64,000 nucleotides of DNA from Cryptomeria japonica (GCF_030272615.1 NC_081415.1:371549809-371613808); one strand, 5' to 3'; counted from the stretch's first letter, positions 32,982 to 43,605 are shown. The notes: generated by a model not told the origin, from the sequence alone. Translations and numbers: made by a program.

Positions 32982-34622
32982 TGTGTGGGGAAAAAGTGAC
33001 ACTAAGCAAACATGCCCTAATCTCACTTTCAATCACACATTTGTGGAATACGAAAGAGCCTAGAGGTATCACACAATTGGCTACTTCTTTTTGTGGAAGA
33101 GAGAGCCACGGGCTACCTATTAGGATTTCTATTCCTTTGTTGCAATTGAAAGATGAAATGATGCAAGTTCAATCCCTAACCCCAAAGTGCAAGTATGAAC
33201 TAATAACAAGATTGCAGAATTGAACTTAAACAATGGAAAGTTGTAAACACAAGGACAAGACAACAATGCAAATGCGTACCCGGAGTTAAAATCTGACTGA
33301 GAATGTTCGGGACGGGGGCGCGGGCGCCACTGTCCTGATTCTGCCCCTGAAACTGCTCCGAAAACTACTATTTTGCAACCTGAAAAAGCTGTCAAAATGC
33401 TGAAACTTGCTGTCTATCAGGAGGACCAGGGCGCCCAGCGCCCCTGTCCCAGGGACCAGGGCGCCCCACACCCCTGTCCTGGTCTTTTGCTCTGAGATTT
33501 GGTGTATTGTTTGGTCTCCGTCTGCTTCTTCCGGATCTGTAACTTGCGGCGTCGTTCGAGTCCCGAAACCTGCACTTGTATCTGAAAAGGTGTTTGGGCG
33601 GCTATATAGGGTTTTGCCTTAGTCAAACCCCCGCTTCGGTGATTTCCACCTCCACGAATAGCCAAGTTGTATTGTAAAATGTATTGTGTGTGTGCAGACC
33701 TAGTGTGTGTGCAAGGTCCTTAAATGCAAGAAAGCAAACTAGAGCAACCTAGAAAGTAAACCCTAATTGCTTGTAAATGATAATGTAAATGCTCTAAATC
33801 AAGATGCAAAGTGATCTAAAGCATGAATAAAGGATATATTGAAGCTTATGCAAAGACATGAAAACAACATGAAATCATACCCAACCCTCAAGGGAGGAGT
33901 ACAAGCCAATCTTCAGTCGGTAATTTTCTATTGCTCTTCAATGTCTTGAAAGCCCTAAATGCATGAATGAAATTGATGAATGCTTGATGGATGGATGTTG
34001 AATGTTGTTGAAGTCTTCAAAGATCTGCTCTTTCGCTGCATATGAGGTCCCTGAAAACGAAAATCGGATCCCTTCAAATGAAGAAAGAGAGCTCTTATGT
34101 AGGAAACCCTAGATCGTAAATTCGTATTTTGGCCGACCTAGAGATTGAATATCCTGCCAATTTCTTGGGGTTAAGCTTTATTTTATGATTGGATCGCACT
34201 CCTAAAATTTTGGGAAAAATGTCCGGGACCATGTTGCACTCCGGGCGCCATGGTCCCGACAACTTTTGACCAAATTTTTAGGGCTGTCGGATATGATGAT
34301 TTTAGAGAGAATCCCGAAGTTACAGGTGATTTCGAGATGTTTTGACCCCCGAAATCAAGCCCCCAAGTTCGAAATAGGACCTAATTAGGGTTTTTGATTA
34401 AATGATGTATTGGAAGAATAAAATGAAAAGGGCACACTTTAATGAAAGGGCCCAACTTTATGATGTGGGAGATGATAAAATAGAACCTTAGACCTAAATA
34501 ATTTGATTAATTAAGTGCTAAAGGGGAAATGCAATGCAAAATGCAAAATGCGCCAAGGTGGGTGCTAAACTAGGTGTGAAATTGTACCACCCTAGCAAGT
34601 GCGTACAATTTATGACGCTACA
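32982..34622 (-). repeat. LTR of the non-autonomous element, right copy (5' LTR by coding strand), 1641 bp
   Basis: It is near-identical to 25935-27607 with about 19 substitutions and one fewer hairpin unit. Here the second unit begins like unit 2 and ends like unit 3 of the left LTR, as expected from slippage or unequal exchange between units. It is followed by AGTAT at 34623-34627. Confidence 0.95.
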
Positions 34623-34720
34623 AGTATGATGTTGCCATATCTTAAAGAGTATGTTTTGATGAGTATAAAGATGTCAGTAAGTGACACAGAAAGTATAAAG
34701 ATGTCGGTAAGTGACACAGA
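34623..34720 (+). repeat. middle copia LTR, right piece, with 29-bp tandem duplication
   Basis: After the duplicated AGTAT (34623-34627) the copia LTR continues to CAGTAAGTGACACAGA. A 29-bp block beginning AGTATAAAGATGTC then repeats (34662-34690 and 34692-34720, one base apart). The sequence next jumps into integrase at 34721. The rest of the LTR (about 1.27 kb), the gag, the protease and most of integrase of copy B are deleted. Confidence 0.88.
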
Positions 34721-36991
34721 TAGAGGAGGAGAATTCATTTATGATGAATTTAACTTATTTTGCAATGATCATGGTATAAAGAGACAAGTGTCAACACCAA
34801 GGACACCACAGCAAAATGGAATAGCTGAAAGAAGGAACAGATCAATTGTAGATTGTGCCAGAACTTTGATGATAGAAAAGAGTGTACCTAAAATATTTTG
34901 GAGAGAAGCAATAAGCACTGCAGTTTACACCTTGAACCGAGTACAACTGAAGAAAGGAACTAATATGAAGACACCTTATGAAATCTGGTATGACAAGAAA
35001 CCAAATGTAAGTTATTTTAAAATATTTGGAAGTAGATGTTATGTTCACAAAGATGATAGAATGGAAAATTTGATCAGAAAAGCGAGGAAGGAACATTTCT
35101 TGGTTATTCCTCTGGGAGTAAAGCATTTAAATGTCTAATCAAATCATCTAACAAAATTGTGGAAAGTGCAAATGTAAAAATTGATGAATTTGCAGAAAGA
35201 AATGATGAAGGAAACTCCAAAGAACTAGAAGATTATGAAGAGTTTGTATATGTGCAACCGACAAGTTTTATCGAGAAAGCCAATGAAGAAATTACTCAGT
35301 TACCGAGTAATGAAGAAGATCATACAGAGCCTACCAAGCCTATATTAGCAAAATATGTTAGAAGAAATCATGCATCAAGTCAGATTATAGGAGATAAGGA
35401 TGCTCCAGTGATGACAAGGAACAAACTGAGACACAACACATGTCTGATATCTGAATTTGAACTGAGGATAGTAAAAGAGGCATTAAACAATGAAGATTGG
35501 GTAAATGTTATGACAGAAGAGATTGATCAAATCAAGAAAAATGAAACACGAACACTGGTCCCAAGACCAAAAGAGAAAAATGTGATCGGTACAAAGTGGA
35601 TTTTCAGGAATAAGCTAAATGAAAAAGGTGAGGTCATTCAGAATAAAGCAAGGCTAGTTTGCAAAGGTTATGCTCGAGAAGAAGGAATAGACTATGGAGA
35701 AACTTTTGCACCTGTAGCAAGACTTGAAGGAGTAAGAACATTGTTGGCATATGCTGCTTACAAAAATTTCAAGGTATATCAAATGGATGTTAAATCTGCA
35801 TTTTTGAATGGTATACTAGAAGAAGAAGTCTATATTGAACAACCTAGAGGATTTATTGAAGAGAAGAATAAAGATCAAGTATGTAAGTTGAACAAAGCTT
35901 TATATGGTCTAAAGCAAGCACCTAGAGCATGGTATGAAAGGTTGCACTCTTACTTATTAAAGATTGGATTTATGAGGACTAGTGAGAACAACAACATGTA
36001 TATGAAGAATGATGAGAATGGAATACTGATGTCAGCCATATTTGTTGATGATATTATTTTTTGTGGAAATGATTCTTTATGTAAGAACTTTGGAAATGAA
36101 ATGTGCAAAGAATTTGAGATGTCATTAATCAGTGAGATAAAGTATTTTATGGGTTTACAAATACTGCAAATGAAAAATGGGATTTTCATTACTCAATCCA
36201 AGTATATAAAGGAAATCTTGAAGAAATTTGGAATGGAGGATTCTAAACCTGTAAGTACTCCTATGACTACTAATTGTAAACTATCAAAGAATGATGAATC
36301 ATCTGTTGATGAGACACTTTACTGATCTATGATTGGAAAGTTGCAATATGTAGTTCACAACAGGCCTGATATAGCACATGCAGTAGGTATAGCTGCAAGA
36401 TTTTCTGCAGATCCCAAAGAAACTCATATTACAACAATCAAGAGAATTTTCAGATATTTGAGAGGCACTAAAGATTATGGTCTACTATATGAAAAGAGGA
36501 ATGGTTTTGACTTAAAAGTCTATACTGATGCTGATTGGGCAGGAAATATTGATGACAGGAAAACCACAAGCGGTGGAGCTTTCTTTTTGGGAGAAAGACT
36601 AGTAAGTTGGCTTAGCAAGAAACAAGGATGCATTTCACAGTCAACAACTGAAGCTGAATATGTCATTACAACATTGAATTGTACCAATATAGCATGGATC
36701 AAACAATTGTTGGAAGGAATGAATGAGACAGTTACCTAGCCAATAACTCTATTTTGTGATAATACAAGTGCTATTAACATTTCAAAGAATCCGGTAATAC
36801 ATTCTAAGACAAAACATATCTCTATAAAGTATCATTATCTTAGAGAAGAAGTTCAAGAAAAGAATGTTGTGCTAGAATATGTTAGCACAAAGAAACAAAT
36901 CGCAGACATCTTCACAAAGCCACTACCAAGGGATACTTTTGAGTATCTCAGAAGTAAGCTAGGGGTCCTACCCCTATCTAGCACTCACTGA
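34721..36991 (+). pseudogene. copia integrase (partial), RT and RNase H, copy B
   Basis: Integrase starts at DRGGEF, and NGIAERRNRS keeps the catalytic Glu; the first Asp region is deleted. One base is missing near 35055 compared with copy A, ending the first frame at 35138. The frame from 35159 to 36325 is open across the [59 protein letters not shown] at 36326 replaces the CGA Arg of copy A. RNase H (YTDADWAGNIDDRKTTSGG) is open to TAG 36737-36739, where copy A has AAG. The original end is TGA 36989-36991. It is less decayed in the RT than copy A. Confidence 0.92.
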
Positions 36992-37370
36992 CAGAGTTCA
37001 GTGACAACATCAATTCTATGACTCCAAAGAATACTATTTGTAGGTTGATGTTGATTTACACACTTTAGAAGGATGTCTAAAGTTGTGCAGGAAATAGTGA
37101 ATGAAGACAAGTTGCTCTGACCGAGATACATTTGTATATGTTTGAACTGCAAGGAAATTACTTCACAGGGGGAGTAATTATGGACCAGTCTTGCTTTTGG
37201 CATTGCTGTCAAAGGGGGAGATGATTGTTACAGCTCAAAGGGGAGAAGACTAATAACAGAAGATTGCAAGACAAGTTTACAACTCAAGGATAACAGGAGA
37301 AGAATAACAACAGTTTGAATCAATTGGAATAAATCAAGTTGGTATTGCCATCAATGCCAAAGGGGGAGAT

Positions 37371-38461
37371 TGTTGGCATTACAATAAGTTGGGAGATTGT
37401 TGGCATTACAATAAGTTTGATGGTTGATGATATTGAGAAGGTTGTTGGAGATGAATGATATAATTGATAAAGGATGATTACTATCTTAATATTATTATTT
37501 TGTCATTGATGTCAAGCAATTGATTTTTTGATTCAGTATGATGTTGCCATATCTTTAAAAGTATGTTTTGATGAGTATAAAGATGTCGATAAGTGACACA
37601 GAAAGAATGTGAAAATGAAGGGGAGTAATAAGTTATTCAATGGGCGACTATTACCAAGTTAGATAGTGATGAGATTATGTTATTTTGATTGTTTTGATAT
37701 CCTATATATGTGTATTCAAAGATTGAATAAGAAGGAGAAAAGATTTCATGTAACAGAATGAGTAAAGGTTTGATACTATTCTATTTTACCAAGCAAGGAG
37801 CTAGTTGGTAAACACCAAAGGTATCAGTGTCGGTTAAAGAAGGAAGAAGTTACCGAATAAAGTTCTGTATTTACTGAGTATCAACCGAGCAGTAACATAA
37901 TGCATTGGATGAATAAATACACTATTAAATGAAGGATACCAATGAGTTGGAGATTTATAGAAGATTGGAATGTCGTGCAAGAAGTTTGTTAAGGATCAAC
38001 GACAATGAAAATTCAAGAGTTGGATCTACAACACAGATTGAACGGTCATAACCGAGCACAAGTACCACATAAGGTATACAAGTTTCAAGGCAAGATAAAA
38101 CGTTTTTCAGTTTGAAGGATTCAATGAACCTAGTCAAGTTTGAAGATCTGTTGGCTAAGATTAATCATGGGAAATGTGATTAAGGAGATTAAGCGGTTAG
38201 GAATTGCTTATAAATAAGGAATAGTTGATAAACAAAGGATGCGGGCAAATAGAAGAGTAGTGATACTGCAGAAGTGATTACCGAGTACAGAAGATTGAAG
38301 ATCTGATTGGAGAACAGATTGAGAAGCCCAACAAGGAGGAAGATAAATCTTATGACAAGATTATTTTGAGCACATAGAGTCCGCTTTAACATTTCAGATG
38401 TAAAGTTGCAGATATATTTTATTATTGCTATTTATTTTGTAAGTGACAGGAAATCTCTTAA
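37371..38461 (+). repeat. 3' LTR of copia copy B, start duplicated, cut by gap
   Basis: TGTTGGCATTACAATAAGTT follows the polypurine tract at 37371. A 27-bp unit ending GGGAGAT is then repeated, so that a second TGTTGG start occurs at 37398. The LTR then follows the 19705 copy until AAATCTCTTAA at 38461, where 500 N begin. About 440 bp of LTR should remain. Confidence 0.9.
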
Positions 38462-38961
38462 NNNNNNNNNNNNNNNNNNNNNNNNNNNNNNNNNNNNNNN
38501 NNNNNNNNNNNNNNNNNNNNNNNNNNNNNNNNNNNNNNNNNNNNNNNNNNNNNNNNNNNNNNNNNNNNNNNNNNNNNNNNNNNNNNNNNNNNNNNNNNNN
38601 NNNNNNNNNNNNNNNNNNNNNNNNNNNNNNNNNNNNNNNNNNNNNNNNNNNNNNNNNNNNNNNNNNNNNNNNNNNNNNNNNNNNNNNNNNNNNNNNNNNN
38701 NNNNNNNNNNNNNNNNNNNNNNNNNNNNNNNNNNNNNNNNNNNNNNNNNNNNNNNNNNNNNNNNNNNNNNNNNNNNNNNNNNNNNNNNNNNNNNNNNNNN
38801 NNNNNNNNNNNNNNNNNNNNNNNNNNNNNNNNNNNNNNNNNNNNNNNNNNNNNNNNNNNNNNNNNNNNNNNNNNNNNNNNNNNNNNNNNNNNNNNNNNNN
38901 NNNNNNNNNNNNNNNNNNNNNNNNNNNNNNNNNNNNNNNNNNNNNNNNNNNNNNNNNNNNN
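38462..38961. other. assembly gap, exactly 500 N
   Basis: The same size as the first gap, so probably a scaffold placeholder. The end of the copia LTR and its right target duplication are missing. The sequence after the gap does not resume as LTR. Confidence 0.95.
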
Positions 38962-39467
38962 GGTTGATTGTCTTGATTCAAGATTGGGTGTTTATGACAA
39001 GTGATTGCCTAATTCCTTTGTGACTGTCCTAAACTTTACATAGACTATCAAATTATGAAAATAGTGAGAATATTGTCTCTAATGTGCAAACCAAGTAATG
39101 TGTCGGTATGTGGAGGTCTGAGTAAACCCTAGGAGTAATGTTGAATGCCATTGGGAGTTATTGAGAGTTCCAAAGTGAGGGTATGGAGTCTTAGATAATG
39201 ATTGTCCTAATTGGTATGTTTGAGTCAATGAATTGTGACTTGGCAACCTAGGTGTTGTGAAACCTTGAAGGATGTATGAATGTATTGTGCCATGTATGGA
39301 GGCATAAAAAATAGAGTCAAATGGTGTGTGAGTTAGATGACCTTGAGTGGAATGTTGTCCCTAGTTGATGAGTTATAGTGTGGATGCTCGGCAACAAAAT
39401 TATAAAATGTGCAAGGAAGTCACATGTTTGATAACAACAAGGAGCATGTGAACACATAAAGGATATA
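38962..39467. other. noncoding spacer
   Basis: No gene or repeat recognised. It could be the downstream flank (3' UTR side) of the minus-strand SET-domain gene fragment. Confidence 0.4.
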
Positions 39468-40490
39468 TCAGAACATCAAAGTAGTTTTAATGTATGGAAC
39501 ATGGTCATCACCTGAACTAATCGGAGTACCCTGATTATGGCCACTAGCTTGATGAAGACGCAATATATCCTGTAAAAACAACACATACATATTTTAGTTC
39601 CTGGCATAAAAGAGTATAAAATATAAACCATTTTTGAACTTATGTTATAATTAAAGATTTCATTGCTGCTTACTTGCAAGTTTTGTGCTCTTTGCATCAA
39701 TTGTTGCAATCTCTCTTTTATTGCATCAATTTGAGGGACTTGGTATGCCAGAGCAATAATTTTTCTATTAACTTTTTTTTGGATCTTTCTCATCATTGTG
39801 ACAGAGTCTGTGGAATATGTGATGTCATCATCATATAATAGTGAGTCCACTGTTGTATTGTCATCAGGTAATGCAGGTGCCTTTCCCTAAACATCCGTCT
39901 GTGACAAGAATATTAGTAACATTTTCAAAACTACTCGAAAACCCTAAAGAAAAGAACATAATAATATAACATTTTGCTTCTATCTAATTTGTACAATTAC
40001 AATGAGGTTTACCTACTGGGTAGAAGGGTTGGGAGCTACATCCATGTATGTGCTATGTGTCGGATGAATGTCGCCCCGTGACAAAGATTAAATATTAAAA
40101 AAAACATTAGTGAAATGAAACCAAAAGACTTAACAAAAAAAGTTAATAATAAAATGGTATATTGGAGTCATTAATTGAAGGTTGGTTTAAATGGTATATA
40201 GTATATACAAACCCATAACAGTAACTTTGTTTGTATCTATGCGATTCAAATTGTAATCGATTAGCAGCTCTTCCCCTACACTTATTGATTTTGTCGCACA
40301 TACAAAAACACAATTTCCCTTGCACGCCTCAAATATGCAATTGCGTTTCTTATTAGTTGACCCAAGTCGTGTACTATTTATAAAACCTGCAATATTCCCT
40401 GTTGCTTTTGGCCTCCTGTCAATGTACATAGCCACTCTTTTACTTTGATCATTATCTTTCTGTTGTATATAATTCGCTGAGAGTGCATAC
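39468..40490 (-). pseudogene. SET-domain protein, spliced gene remnant (3' exons)
   Basis: Four exons can be read on the minus strand. Exon 40490-40212 encodes the end of a SET domain: GNIAGFINSTRLGS, NCIFE, VFVCATKSISVGEELLIDYN. These are the NHS-like block and the GEEL.xDY motif of lysine methyltransferases. Exon about 40078-40013 (GDIHPTHSTYMDV) has an uncertain acceptor. Exon 39898-39674 (TVDSLLYDDDITYSTDS, then MRKIQKKVNRKIIALAYQV) runs from a GTCACAG acceptor to a GTAAGC donor. Exon 39569-39468 follows TTTTTACAG in phase 0 and ends in TGA. An in-frame TAG at 39887-39889 and the AG-less acceptor near 40079 suggest it is broken. Upstream sequence YVRPCYNYKNWMEIVRYKK (about 40500-40600) may be another exon. 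Confidence 0.65.
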
Positions 40491-40634
40491 CTACACATAC
40501 TTTTTTTTATATCGAACAATCTCCATCCAATTTTTATAATTGTAACAAGGTCTGACATACTCCGTCAATTCAGCAACTTTGTTGTAACAGACCTTTATGT
40601 CGTCTATGGAAAATAGGCCCAAACCTATAAATTC

Positions 40635-40832
40635 GATGCAGAAGTACAAAACGAATATGATGAGTGTAAAGATGTAATGCAACATGGTATTCCTATGTTA
40701 ATTGACCAGAAAGGTGAAATTAAGGATAAGGATAAATGGATTGTTAAATGCCAGAGTCTCCTCAGTGTTGCCCTTGATGTTGCCCAGATAGATGGAATAG
40801 AGTTAAAGGAAACCACTGCACAGATGGACTAG
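40635..40832 (+). CDS. unidentified exon-like ORF (C-terminal part)
   Basis: A plus-strand frame without a convincing start reads FDAEVQNEYDECKDVMQHG, then LIDQKGEIKDKDKWIVKC and ALDVAQIDGIELKETTAQMD before TAG 40830-40832. The charged, helix-like composition looks coding and the frame is closed by TAG upstream at 40614. I do not recognise the family. It may be the last exon of a gene whose 5' part is absent, lying tail-to-head against the SET fragment on the other strand. Confidence 0.35.
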   Translation, partial: DAEVQNEYDECKDVMQHGIPMLIDQKGEIKDKDKWIVKCQSLLSVALDVAQIDGIELKETTAQMD

Positions 40833-42356
40833 TTTGTCACATTGGAGATCATTGTCAGGGACGTGATTTATGATGTAGATACCTATAAGTCGGAAAAGTA
40901 TTTGCAGCATGTTAAGAACTGCAATGAAGTGCTTGGCAATTAGCTCTTGTTTTGATTGTTTCAAATTGTTGTCTATTAAAGTCTTATGTAATATGTTTGT
41001 TATGTTGGTAGTTGTGTTAGGGTCAGTTAGTTGGTTTTTTTTAGTTAAGATATTAGTTAGTGTAATTTTGAATGAAGGGGTATGCCCTTTCATTTTGAAA
41101 CTGAATCCTCATCTGTATATATAGAGGATCTTTTGATGAAATGAGAGATAGATTTGGAGATGCAATTATATACAATACTCTCAGGGTTTATTTTTCTAGA
41201 AATGCCAAACTGGTGAAAAGACATTGTGCTATATGTAATCAGTTGATTATCTTATGTTTATTTCAATACAAAGATCAAGTGTTTTTCATCTCTGATGGTA
41301 TTTATCTTTTTTATTGTTTGATTAGTTCCCTATGATAAATCTATTCATTTAGATTGTTTCAATGTGCTATCCTATGTTATTATAGTTTGGGTTAAGTTTT
41401 AGTTTGATTATTTGTTTGAAGGATTGGATGTCAAGCTTTATCTTATCTTATTGGTCTTTCAGAGCAAAGTTAAATTCAGTAAGACTAACTACAACATTAT
41501 GTCAGGGGTGAAGGCACTGGTCTACTATTGTTTGAAGATAATTTAATTAGGTATTGTTAGAGTAATCTCAATTAATAAATCATACTTATAATAAAGTAAT
41601 CTTTTATTTAAAGCATTCATTTACAAGCAAGCAATTCAAAGTTTTTAGTAATTATTTAATTGAAGTGACAATCTCAGGAATCATTTTCCCTCTAATGCAC
41701 ATAAACCTTGGAAACATTCAATTCCAATCAGGCATACTTGACAACAATGAGATTAATACCCATCAAAAGTCTCTTCTCAATCTTCAAAACACCCTTACAA
41801 GACAACAACTTAATAGATACCAACCATACTTTGAGGAATACAAACATGAAAAAAGTTGCCCTTACCTTGTAATGAAGCCAATCGCTCTAGTCAGTCTCTT
41901 GATATCATTGTTATAGACTTATCCTCCAATTTATAGAAAGATCCAACGGTTCAAATGAAAGATATGATAATTCTTCCAAAACTGCTATAGGATACAAGAA
42001 AGACAATATTAAGATAAACTATACAGGATACACATTATGAAGAAAACTAGTCAAAATTCTTGATAACATCAAATGAAATATAGTGTTTGATTAGATTCTA
42101 CTTTCTTTTAAAGTTCTACACAATACCTAGATTTATATTAACCCATAAGAAAATACGTAACTAACAAATAAAATGAGATAAATTATACATATTTCATGCC
42201 TCTAACTCAAAACAATTCTACATGATAGAACCAATAGCCATTAGGACTCGTTTCACCTTGTGTTTATGATGATGAATTCAATGTGTAGGGAAACATTTAT
42301 GGGTTGGATCACTCGGTAGCATATCATTTTGATTTAAGGCTAGTTGATAAGAGGAT
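40833..42356. other. noncoding AT-rich region
   Basis: No gene supported. A TATATATAGAGG sequence near 41118-41130, downstream of TTAGTTAAGATATTAGTTAG-like repeats, resembles a small retroelement LTR promoter, but no matching second copy was found. Confidence 0.4.
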
Positions 42357-42510
42357 GATAGATGGCATACTGGTGCTTGGAATTGGGTAGGATGAATGTT
42401 AGTAGGCACATGGGCATCTTTTAACACTTAAGTAAGGATATCTTGATGGATAGATGATAATTTTAAAATATAAAAAATGATCAATCAATCCTTCTAGGAG
42501 AAGAACATCT

Positions 42511-42820
42511 ACAAGAGGGATTGTGAGGCGTGTTGTGGCTCTTGGTCAGTATCTTCTGAATCCATTGGTCATGGTTGTAACATTATGTGGTCCTAGCAAA
42601 GAGATATTATCATTGAAGCTTTATTCACTGGAACATTTCCTTAGTCCAGATTACAAGTATGAAGTTGTCGAATAGGTAATGGTTACAGTAACCAACCAAG
42701 TTGGTGTTGACATAAACCTAGCAGCATCACATGAATGGATGTTTTCTCCTCTGCAATTTGTAGCTGGCCTTGGACCTAGAAAAGTTGCTTCCATACAAAG
42801 GGATATTTTGAGGGCTTGAA
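42511..42820 (+). pseudogene. SPT6: SPT6-like transcription elongation factor fragment, copy 1
   Basis: The frame reads RRVVALGQYLLNPLVMVV, then TNQVGVDINLAASHEWMF and SPLQFVAGLGPRKVASIQR. This matches the helix-hairpin-helix / YqgF-adjacent region of plant SPT6, a histone chaperone and elongation factor bound to RNA polymerase II. Only about 100 residues are present out of a protein normally well over 1000. A TAG interrupts at about 42674 (expected Gln) and TGA follows ILRA. The flanks are not SPT6-like, and no other SPT6 domains are in the window. It is a gene fragment, not a functional gene. Confidence 0.75.
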
Positions 42821-43095
42821 GGGTTTACAGTCGCAGAGAATTGTTGACCCCTCTAGAAGTTATGAAGCGACTTGTCTTTATAACTGGCAGCCGCAGAATG
42901 GAGAGGTCAAGGAGGTTGAGGATCCATATTTTGCCAAAGCAGATAGATGGCATACTGGTGCTTGGAATTGGGTAGGATGAATGTTAGTAGGCACATGGGC
43001 ATCTTTTAACACTTTAGTAAGGATCTCTTGATGGAAAGATGATAATTTTAAAATATCAAAAATAGATCAATCAATCCTTCTAGGAGAAGAACATC

Positions 43096-43405
43096 TACAA
43101 CAGTGATTGTGAGGCGTGTTGTGGCTCTTGGTCGGTATCTTCTGAATCCATTGGCCATGGTTGCAAAATTATGTGGTCCTGACAAAGAGATATTATCATT
43201 GAATCTTCATTCACTGGAACATTTACTTAGTCTAGATGACAAGTATGAAGTTGTCAAACAGGTAATGGTTATAGTAACCAACCAAGTTGGTGTTGACATA
43301 TACCTAGCAACATCACATGAATGGATGTTTTTTCCTCTGTAATTTGTAGCTGGCCTTGGACCTAGAAAAGTTGCTTCCATATAAAGGGCTATTTTGAGGA
43401 CTGGA
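43096..43405 (+). pseudogene. SPT6: SPT6-like fragment, copy 2
   Basis: The second copy of the tandem unit reads RRVVALGRYLLNPLAMVAKL, then SLEHLLSLDDKYEVVKQVMV and TNQVGVDIYLATSHEWMF. It is closer to intact SPT6 in the first half than copy 1: it keeps Gln where copy 1 has TAG. It has TAA at 43340-43342 and another stop at about 43381. The two copies therefore decayed independently after duplication. Downstream, in another frame, lies the coding-like stretch described under findings. Confidence 0.75.
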
Positions 43406-43605
43406 AGGGTTTAGAGTCACAGAGAATTGTTGAACCATTTAGAAGCTATGAAGCGACTTGTCTTTATAACTGACAGCCACATAATGGAGAGGTTAAGGAG
43501 GTTGAGGATCCATATTTTGCCAAAGCAGATACCATTAAGCAAATTGAACAAGAGAATGCAAGGAAAGCAAAGGAACTTACAAAAAAATATTGATGACAAA
43601 AAAGA

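Larger units (their letters stand above)
25935..34622 (-). mobile_element. non-autonomous Tat-type LTR retrotransposon inserted in copia LTR
   Basis: This is a complete element of 8688 bp with two LTRs (25935-27607 and 32982-34622), a minus-strand polypurine tract at 27608 and a primer-binding site at 32963. It has perfect AGTAT target duplications. Its only long ORF (32660-29433, minus) encodes a protein with retropepsin-like and G-patch regions. No gag core, zinc knuckle, RT, RNase H or integrase is found anywhere in the 5.4-kb body. I counted about 19 base substitutions between the LTRs by eye, roughly 1 percent, so it is fairly young. It must depend on enzymes from another Tat element. 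Confidence 0.9.
34628..38461 (+). mobile_element. Ty1/copia retrotransposon copy B, 5'-deleted
   Basis: A second body of the same copia family lies head-to-tail with copy A. It begins in truncated LTR, enters integrase at RGGEF (34721), runs through RT and RNase H, and ends in an LTR (37371) that is cut by the second gap. Copy A, the shared middle LTR and copy B form an LTR-body-LTR-body-LTR tandem, a product of unequal recombination between LTRs of neighbouring or sister elements. Confidence 0.88.
42357..43531 (+). repeat. 585-bp tandem duplication carrying SPT6-like sequence
   Basis: Unit 1 (42357-42941) and unit 2 (42942-43531) both begin GATAGATGGCATACTGGTGC and end ...CATATTTTGCCAAAGCAGATA, so the repeat is direct and head-to-tail. 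The units differ by scattered substitutions and a few small indels. Sequence beyond unit 2 continues (ACCATTAAGCAAATTG) into what was the single-copy right flank. Confidence 0.92.

Noticed and set aside
38394-39023. Open frames spanning the second N gap
   Set aside because: The same gap artefact; the left side is copia LTR.
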